A stretch of 16,868 bases of DNA, from the NCBI GenBank assembly GCA_944358665.1, contig CALVRP010000065.1:1-16868 (forward strand). Direction: 5' to 3'. Shown piece by piece: positions 13,234 through 16,868 of this stretch; the stretch's first letter is position 1, and each line of letters opens with the position of its first letter. Made by a program: the position numbers and the translations under genes. This DNA is from an uncultured Bacilli bacterium (GTDB taxonomy: Bacteria; Bacillota_I; Bacilli_A; RF39; UBA660). The notes beneath the pieces were generated by a model that was not told the origin of the DNA, ran no database searches, and saw only the letters and a program-made list of their open reading frames with translations.

Positions 13234-13262
13234 AATATATCTTACGATATAAAAAAGAAAAC
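13234..13262 (-). promoter_or_regulatory. Possible minus-strand promoter for the 26-residue peptide
   Basis: The minus strand reads TATATT (complement 13239-13234) or the overlapping TATTAT as -10, with a poor -35 (GTTTTC, complement 13262-13257). The start would be near 13226, giving a leader of about 74 bases. The -10 overlaps a palindrome, ATATC-GTAA-GATAT (13237-13250), which could be an operator or only an AT-rich coincidence. Confidence 0.35.
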
Positions 13263-13367
13263 CCCTTTTTATTTTGACAAAAAAATAAAAGTTTTTAATC
13301 GTTGTTATAGTTATTTGATATTAATAAAAGATATATACCACATCTTATTTCTATTTATCATTTTTTT

Positions 13368-13396
13368 ACATATTTAGACATGCTGGGTCATAAACT
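13368..13396 (+). promoter_or_regulatory. Sigma-E-like promoter before yqfC
   Basis: ACATATT (13368-13374) and CATAAACT (13389-13396), 14-base spacing. The B. subtilis mother-cell sigma-E consensus is roughly kmATATT and CATACAnT; the -10 matches 6 of 7 defined positions. The site is 17 bases before ATG 13413. yqfCD is a known sigma-E target in B. subtilis. No good housekeeping promoter was seen here. Confidence 0.5.
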
Positions 13397-13412
13397 TTTT
13401 TAGGGTGATACA

Positions 13413-13646
13413 ATGTTAAAAAAACTGCAAAATTATATTTTAGACAATGAATTTAAAATGGTTGTTTTAACAAACAAAGTTGATATTGTAAACTATGTTG
13501 ACATTGATCACTTTGATTCTAACAAAATCATTGTTAGATATAAAAACGGGGTTGTTATTGTTAAAGGGGAAGAATTGATTATTTCTAAACTTTTGACAGA
13601 TGAAATATTGATTAGCGGGAAACTAAAAGCGATTGAAATGCAATGA
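13413..13646 (+). CDS. yqfC: Sporulation protein, YabP/YqfC family
   Basis: A 77-residue protein of the YabP/YqfC family (B. subtilis YqfC is slightly longer). Visible family features are a short N-terminal helix (LKKLQNYIL) followed by a beta-rich repeat pattern: KMVVLTNKVDIVNYVDI, then NKIIVRYKNGVVIVKGEELI, then ISKLLTDEILISGKLKAIE, the last matching the family's 'L-hydrophobic-I-x-G-x-h-x-x-I' ending. YqfC is made in the mother cell under sigma-E and belongs to the group around YqfD; its molecular function is not firmly known. GGGTGA (13403-13408) precedes ATG 13413. The TGA overlaps the yqfD ATG (ATGA), so the two are translationally coupled. A sigma-E-like promoter lies just upstream. 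Confidence 0.85.
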   Translation: MLKKLQNYILDNEFKMVVLTNKVDIVNYVDIDHFDSNKIIVRYKNGVVIVKGEELIISKLLTDEILISGKLKAIEMQ

Positions 13647-14803
13647 TTAGTAAATTACAAAGTAAAATTGCCTTAAATATTAAAGGTAAAAATATTAATC
13701 GTTTCATCAAAAAATTAACAGCCCGAAAAATCGATGTTTTATCATTAAAATATATAAATGAAAACGAAATAAATATTATTATTTATAAAAGAGATTATGA
13801 AAAGGTATTAAAAATAAAAAGCATTTATGATGTCTTAGAAACAGATGTTTATGGCTATTTAAAAATAAAAAAAATAATCAAATTAAATAAACATTTAATT
13901 ATTATATTAATTCTAGCGTATATTATTTTTATTACTTTAACCCATATGATTTTTTCTATCGAAGTCATACATTCTAATAAAGATATTCGTACTTTGCTTT
14001 CTAGAGAATTAGAAAGTTATGGTATTGAAAAATATGCTTTAAAAAAAGATTATAAGACCATTCAAAAAATAAAAGAAGATATTTTAAATAAATATCCCGA
14101 TAAAATAGAATGGTTAGAAATAGAAGAAGTAGGAACTAAATATGTTGTCAGAGTTGAAGAAAGAGAAATTGTTAATAATAAAGAAAGTAATGCTCCACGT
14201 AATCTTGTGGCCAAAAAAGATGGTGTTATAAAAAAAGTAATTGCGGAGAGTGGCGAAGTTGTAAAACAAACAGATGATTATGTAAATAAAGGTGATGTTA
14301 TTGTTAGTGGTCAGCTTTATGTTTACGAAGAAGAAAAAGGCCGAGTTAAAGCTGAAGGTAAAGTTTATGCGGAAGTGTGGTATGTTTTAACCATTGATTA
14401 TCCATTTGCTTATTTTGAAGAAAAAGAAACAGGTAATAAGAAGGAAAATTATGTAATTAAAATTTTAGGCAAAGAATTTGATTTGAGTAGTAAACATTAT
14501 AAAACAAAAAAAGTAGAAGAAGAAAATGTTCTTTCTCATCCATTACTTCCAATAAGTCTTGTTTATCAAAAACAAAAAGAAACTGAAGTTATAAATGAGG
14601 TATTAACTTTTGATGAGGCTTTAAGTAAGGCACAAGATAAATTAACCGAAAAAGTTGAATCTAGACTTAAGGGTGAAGAACATATTATTAAATCAAAATA
14701 TTTAAAAAGTAGCGTTAAAGAAACAAGTATTGAAGCCACTATGTTTTTCGCAGTATATGAAGATATAACTGATTATCAGGAGATTACCGATGATTCTGAG
14801 TAA
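13643..14803 (+). CDS. yqfD: Sporulation membrane protein YqfD
   Basis: A 386-residue protein with the YqfD layout: a cytoplasmic N-terminal domain (about 1-85, with VLSLKYINENEINIIIYKRD), a single helix at about 89-111 (HLIIILILAYIIFITLTHMI), and a large outside domain. That domain opens with SIEVIHSNKDIRTLLSRELE and continues with a VGTKYVVRVEEREI segment and a PRNLVAKKDGVI / GDVIVSGQLY part. In B. subtilis YqfD is a sigma-E-dependent mother-cell membrane protein needed for sporulation; its exact role is unsettled. Its start is coupled to yqfC by an ATGA overlap, and the C-terminus overlaps the VanZ family gene by 14 bases. The usual next gene, phoH, is missing here. Confidence 0.9.
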   Translation: MISKLQSKIALNIKGKNINRFIKKLTARKIDVLSLKYINENEINIIIYKRDYEKVLKIKSIYDVLETDVYGYLKIKKIIKLNKHLIIILILAYIIFITLTHMIFSIEVIHSNKDIRTLLSRELESYGIEKYALKKDYKTIQKIKEDILNKYPDKIEWLEIEEVGTKYVVRVEEREIVNNKESNAPRNLVAKKDGVIKKVIAESGEVVKQTDDYVNKGDVIVSGQLYVYEEEKGRVKAEGKVYAEVWYVLTIDYPFAYFEEKETGNKKENYVIKILGKEFDLSSKHYKTKKVEEENVLSHPLLPISLVYQKQKETEVINEVLTFDEALSKAQDKLTEKVESRLKGEEHIIKSKYLKSSVKETSIEATMFFAVYEDITDYQEITDDSE

Positions 14804-15257
14804 TCTTTTTGCCATGATAGTGGTTATTATAATAATTTTGGGCACTATTTTAATTATAAATAAACCTAAGATAAAAGATATTATATCTTTATTTTTTATT
14901 ATTTATATTGTTTTTTTAGCGTATATTGTAACCTCAAAACAAATAATTTATTTTGAATCTAATTTTACGCCATTTAAAGAAATTTTTAGATATGATTTCG
15001 CAAGTCCACTTTTTTTTAAAAATATTATTGGTAATGTTTTGTTATTTATACCGTTAGGATTTTTAATCGCCTATAAACTTAATTTAAAACATTTTTATAG
15101 CATTATATTGTTATCCTTATATTTTTCTGTTTGTATTGAAAGTATCCAACTTATAATTGGTAGAGTATTTGATATTGATGATATTTTATTAAATACTATA
15201 GGAGGAATTATCGGTTATTTAATATTTCAAATATTTTTTAAAAAGTTGAAAAAGTAG
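14790..15257 (+). CDS. VanZ family membrane protein
   Basis: A 155-residue protein with about four to five helices and VanZ family hallmarks: FTPFKEIFRY, then FKNIIGNVLLFIPLGFLIAY, IESIQLIIGRVFDIDDILLN and NTIGGIIGYLIF. VanZ of Enterococcus gives low-level teicoplanin resistance; most family members have no known role but are thought to act at the cell surface or envelope. AGGAG (14778-14782) is 7 bases before ATG 14790, and the gene overlaps the end of yqfD by 14 bases, so it is read from the same message and may be expressed with the sporulation pair. It lies where phoH is normally found in this cluster. Presence of this family is not evidence of glycopeptide resistance. Confidence 0.88.
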   Translation: MILSNLFAMIVVIIIILGTILIINKPKIKDIISLFFIIYIVFLAYIVTSKQIIYFESNFTPFKEIFRYDFASPLFFKNIIGNVLLFIPLGFLIAYKLNLKHFYSIILLSLYFSVCIESIQLIIGRVFDIDDILLNTIGGIIGYLIFQIFFKKLKK

Positions 15258-15274
15258 GGGATTTATACTATAAT
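15246..15274 (+). promoter_or_regulatory. Housekeeping promoter for ybeY-dgkA-era
   Basis: TTGAAA (15246-15251) and a perfect TATAAT (15269-15274), spacing 17. The -35 overlaps the last codons of the VanZ family gene. It allows vegetative expression of ybeY, dgkA and era independently of the sporulation genes upstream. Confidence 0.78.
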
Positions 15275-15302
15275 ATTATTAGTTTTAGTTAAGGAGAAAT
15301 TT

Positions 15303-15746
15303 ATGAACGAATTTGAAATTTTTAATGAAACTGACTATAAGGTTGATATTAAAGAAATAAAACAATTATTAGAATATGCTTTAAAATATGAAAATATAAC
15401 TAATACTGAATTTAATATTATTTTTATAACTAATGAAGAAATAAAAAAAATAAATAAAGAATACCGAGGTATTGATAGAGAAACTGATGTTATTAGTTTT
15501 GCTTTAGAAGATGACAATACATTTCCAATAAGTGAAACAAAAGTATTAGGTGATATTTATATATCAGTAGATAGAATAATATCTCAGGCTAAAGAATATG
15601 GCCATAGTGAAAAAAGGGAATGTGCCTTTTTGGCAGTTCATGGGTTATTACATTTACTAGGATATGACCATATGACTAAAGAAGATGAAGAAGTAATGCT
15701 TAAGAAGCAGGAGGCGATTTTAGATGGCTACGGTATCACGCGATAA
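15303..15746 (+). CDS. ybeY: Endoribonuclease YbeY (rRNA maturation factor)
   Basis: A zinc-dependent endoribonuclease needed for 16S rRNA 3'-end maturation and ribosome quality control. At 147 residues it has the usual length. The metal site is the HGLLHLLGYDH motif: His113, His117 and His123 in the H-x3-H-x5-H pattern. Upstream family segments are YRGIDRETDVISFAL (about residues 55-70) and LGDIYIS (about 83-89). AAGGAG (15291-15296) lies 6 bases before ATG 15303. The end overlaps the start of dgkA by 23 bases. The pairing with era, another 30S/16S rRNA maturation factor downstream, is functionally sensible and widely conserved. Confidence 0.96.
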   Translation: MNEFEIFNETDYKVDIKEIKQLLEYALKYENITNTEFNIIFITNEEIKKINKEYRGIDRETDVISFALEDDNTFPISETKVLGDIYISVDRIISQAKEYGHSEKRECAFLAVHGLLHLLGYDHMTKEDEEVMLKKQEAILDGYGITR

Positions 15747-16122
15747 ATTAAAAGAAAGAGGAATAAAACGTTTTTTTAAAAGCTTTGGTTATGCATTAGA
15801 TGGCCTTGTTTATGCTTTTAAGTATGAGCAAAATATGCTAGTTCATATTATTTCAACCATAGTAGTTGTTATATTAGGAATAGTTTTAGATATTAATTGG
15901 GTGGAATGGTTACTTTGCTTTTTAATTATTGGATTGGTAATTGCGACCGAACTTATCAATACCAGTATTGAAGCGGTAGTTGATTTAACTTGTCCTGAGA
16001 CTAATCCTTTAGCTAAAGTTGCCAAAGATACGGCGGCAGCGGCCGTTATGGTATTTGCTATTGTTGCTGTTCTTTTAGCGGTATTTATCTTTTTACCTAA
16101 AATAATTGCGTTAATTATGTAA
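15724..16122 (+). CDS. dgkA: Undecaprenol/diacylglycerol kinase (DgkA family)
   Basis: A small 132-residue integral membrane kinase. In Gram-positive bacteria members mainly phosphorylate undecaprenol to recycle the lipid carrier for wall synthesis. After a basic N-terminus (RDKLKERGIKRFFKSFGYA) come three helices; the conserved catalytic motif is ATELINTSIEAVVDL with Glu76 as the likely base, followed by PLAKVAKDTAAAAVMV, the metal/nucleotide-binding part. AGGAGG (15709-15714) lies 9 bases before ATG 15724, inside the end of ybeY, giving a 23-base overlap. The cdd gene commonly found between dgkA and era is absent. Confidence 0.94.
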   Translation: MATVSRDKLKERGIKRFFKSFGYALDGLVYAFKYEQNMLVHIISTIVVVILGIVLDINWVEWLLCFLIIGLVIATELINTSIEAVVDLTCPETNPLAKVAKDTAAAAVMVFAIVAVLLAVFIFLPKIIALIM

Positions 16123-16142
16123 TTTAGAAAATGGAGGAAAAT

Positions 16143-16868
16143 ATGAAAAGTGGATTTGTAAGTTTAGTGGGTAGGCCTAATGTCGGTAAAAGTACTTTAC
16201 TTAATAGTATCTTAAAAACTAAAGTAGCGATTACATCTAGTAAGCCTCAAACAACTAGAAATGTAATACAAGGTATTTATAATGATGATGATTCGCAAAT
16301 TGTTTTTGTTGATACGCCAGGCATTCATAAACCTAATCATAAGCTCGGTAAAATTTTAAATGAAGGTGCTTATTATAGTATTAATGATGTTGATATTGTT
16401 TGTTTTTTAGTTGATGCGGTAAAAGGTCTAGGTACTGGTGATAAATATATTATCCAAAGATTTAAAGAAATACAAAAACCTGTGATTTTAGTTATTAATA
16501 AAATAGATGGTTTATCTAATGATGAGATCTTTAATAAAATTTTAGAGTATAAAGATTTATATGAATGGGATGAAATTGTCCCTGTTTCCGCTTTAAAAAG
16601 CCGAAATGTTCAGGAACTTATCAAAGTTTTAAAAAAATATTTACCTGACAATATAAAATATTTTGAGGATGGTATGCTTACTAATAAAAGTACTTCATTT
16701 ATGATTAGTGAGCTTGTAAGAGAAAAAGTTTTTAATTTGACACATGAAGAGGTCCCACATTCAGTAACTTGTGTTACTGAAAACATTATTAAAGATAAAG
16801 ATAAGCATATTATTAATGTTGCCATTATTGTAGATCGTGACTCCCTTAAAAAAATAATTATTGGTAAA
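16143..16868 (+). CDS. era: GTPase Era (3' end outside window)
   Basis: Era is an essential GTPase that binds the 16S rRNA 3' end and helps assemble the 30S subunit. The visible 242 residues contain the full GTPase domain: G1 GRPNVGKS (10-17), the effector region TSSKPQTTRN (34-43), G3 DTPG (57-60), G4 NKID (119-122) and G5 SAL (about 149). Also visible are FMISELVREKVFNLTHEEVPHS and the start of the C-terminal KH RNA-binding domain. The frame is open at the window end, so about 50 to 60 residues are missing. GGAGG (16133-16137) lies 5 bases before ATG 16143, and the gene begins 20 bases after the dgkA stop in the same unit. Confidence 0.97.
   Translation, partial: MKSGFVSLVGRPNVGKSTLLNSILKTKVAITSSKPQTTRNVIQGIYNDDDSQIVFVDTPGIHKPNHKLGKILNEGAYYSINDVDIVCFLVDAVKGLGTGDKYIIQRFKEIQKPVILVINKIDGLSNDEIFNKILEYKDLYEWDEIVPVSALKSRNVQELIKVLKKYLPDNIKYFEDGMLTNKSTSFMISELVREKVFNLTHEEVPHSVTCVTENIIKDKDKHIINVAIIVDRDSLKKIIIGK

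Noticed and set aside
13274..13299. + strand promoter starting with TTGACA at 13274-13279
   Set aside because: No acceptable -10 lies 16-18 bases downstream; TTTAAT is only 14 bases away.
14790..15257. Glycopeptide resistance gene
   Set aside because: It is only a VanZ family member in a housekeeping/sporulation cluster; no vanH, vanA or vanX genes are present.

Overview
This window is a chromosomal segment of a low-GC Gram-positive bacterium (Bacillota). UGA is read as stop: the lipoteichoic acid synthase gene and the yqfC gene both end in a TGA inside an ATGA start/stop overlap. This excludes the Mycoplasma/Spiroplasma code. An LtaS-type enzyme, undecaprenol kinase (DgkA) and the sporulation proteins YqfC/YqfD point to a walled member with at least part of an endospore programme. 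My guess is an uncultured gut-type Bacilli or Erysipelotrichia relative, inferred from gene content and AT-richness only. Almost every gene is on the + strand, often with start/stop overlaps.

Layout: (1) 1-1091, two tandem genes for phage-tail-collar-domain proteins (the first cut by the window edge), closed by a strong terminator. (2) 1213-5390, priA (replication restart), fmt (initiator-tRNA formylation) and two coupled unknown membrane-protein genes, ending in a terminator. (3) 5489-6472, a pilin-like surface protein with its own promoter. (4) 6509-9847, a single-pass unknown protein, a two-sensor-domain membrane GGDEF protein with a degenerate active site, and a YihY/BrkB membrane protein. 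(5) 10034-12810, an LtaS-type lipoteichoic acid synthase with an unusual repeated N-terminus, coupled to a single-pass unknown protein. (6) 12811-13412, a 600-base region with no long gene but many signals. (7) 13413-16868, yqfC-yqfD-(VanZ family)-ybeY-dgkA-era, a variant of the conserved Bacillota yqfCD-phoH-ybeY-dgkA-cdd-era cluster that lacks phoH and cdd. The era gene is cut by the window end.

The most interesting part is region 6. On the + strand it holds a promoter and terminator framing a roughly 75-nt RNA. On the - strand it holds a 26-residue hydrophobic peptide gene with a near-perfect Shine-Dalgarno sequence and a structured leader. The two transcription units converge, the arrangement seen in type I toxin/antisense-RNA pairs such as txpA/RatA. 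The same region also has a second small promoter-ORF-terminator unit and a sigma-E-like promoter directly before yqfC. Other points worth a look are the Ser in place of the expected Thr nucleophile in the LtaS-like enzyme, its 11-residue N-terminal repeats, the SGNEF version of the GGDEF motif, and the duplicated, membrane-anchored collar proteins.
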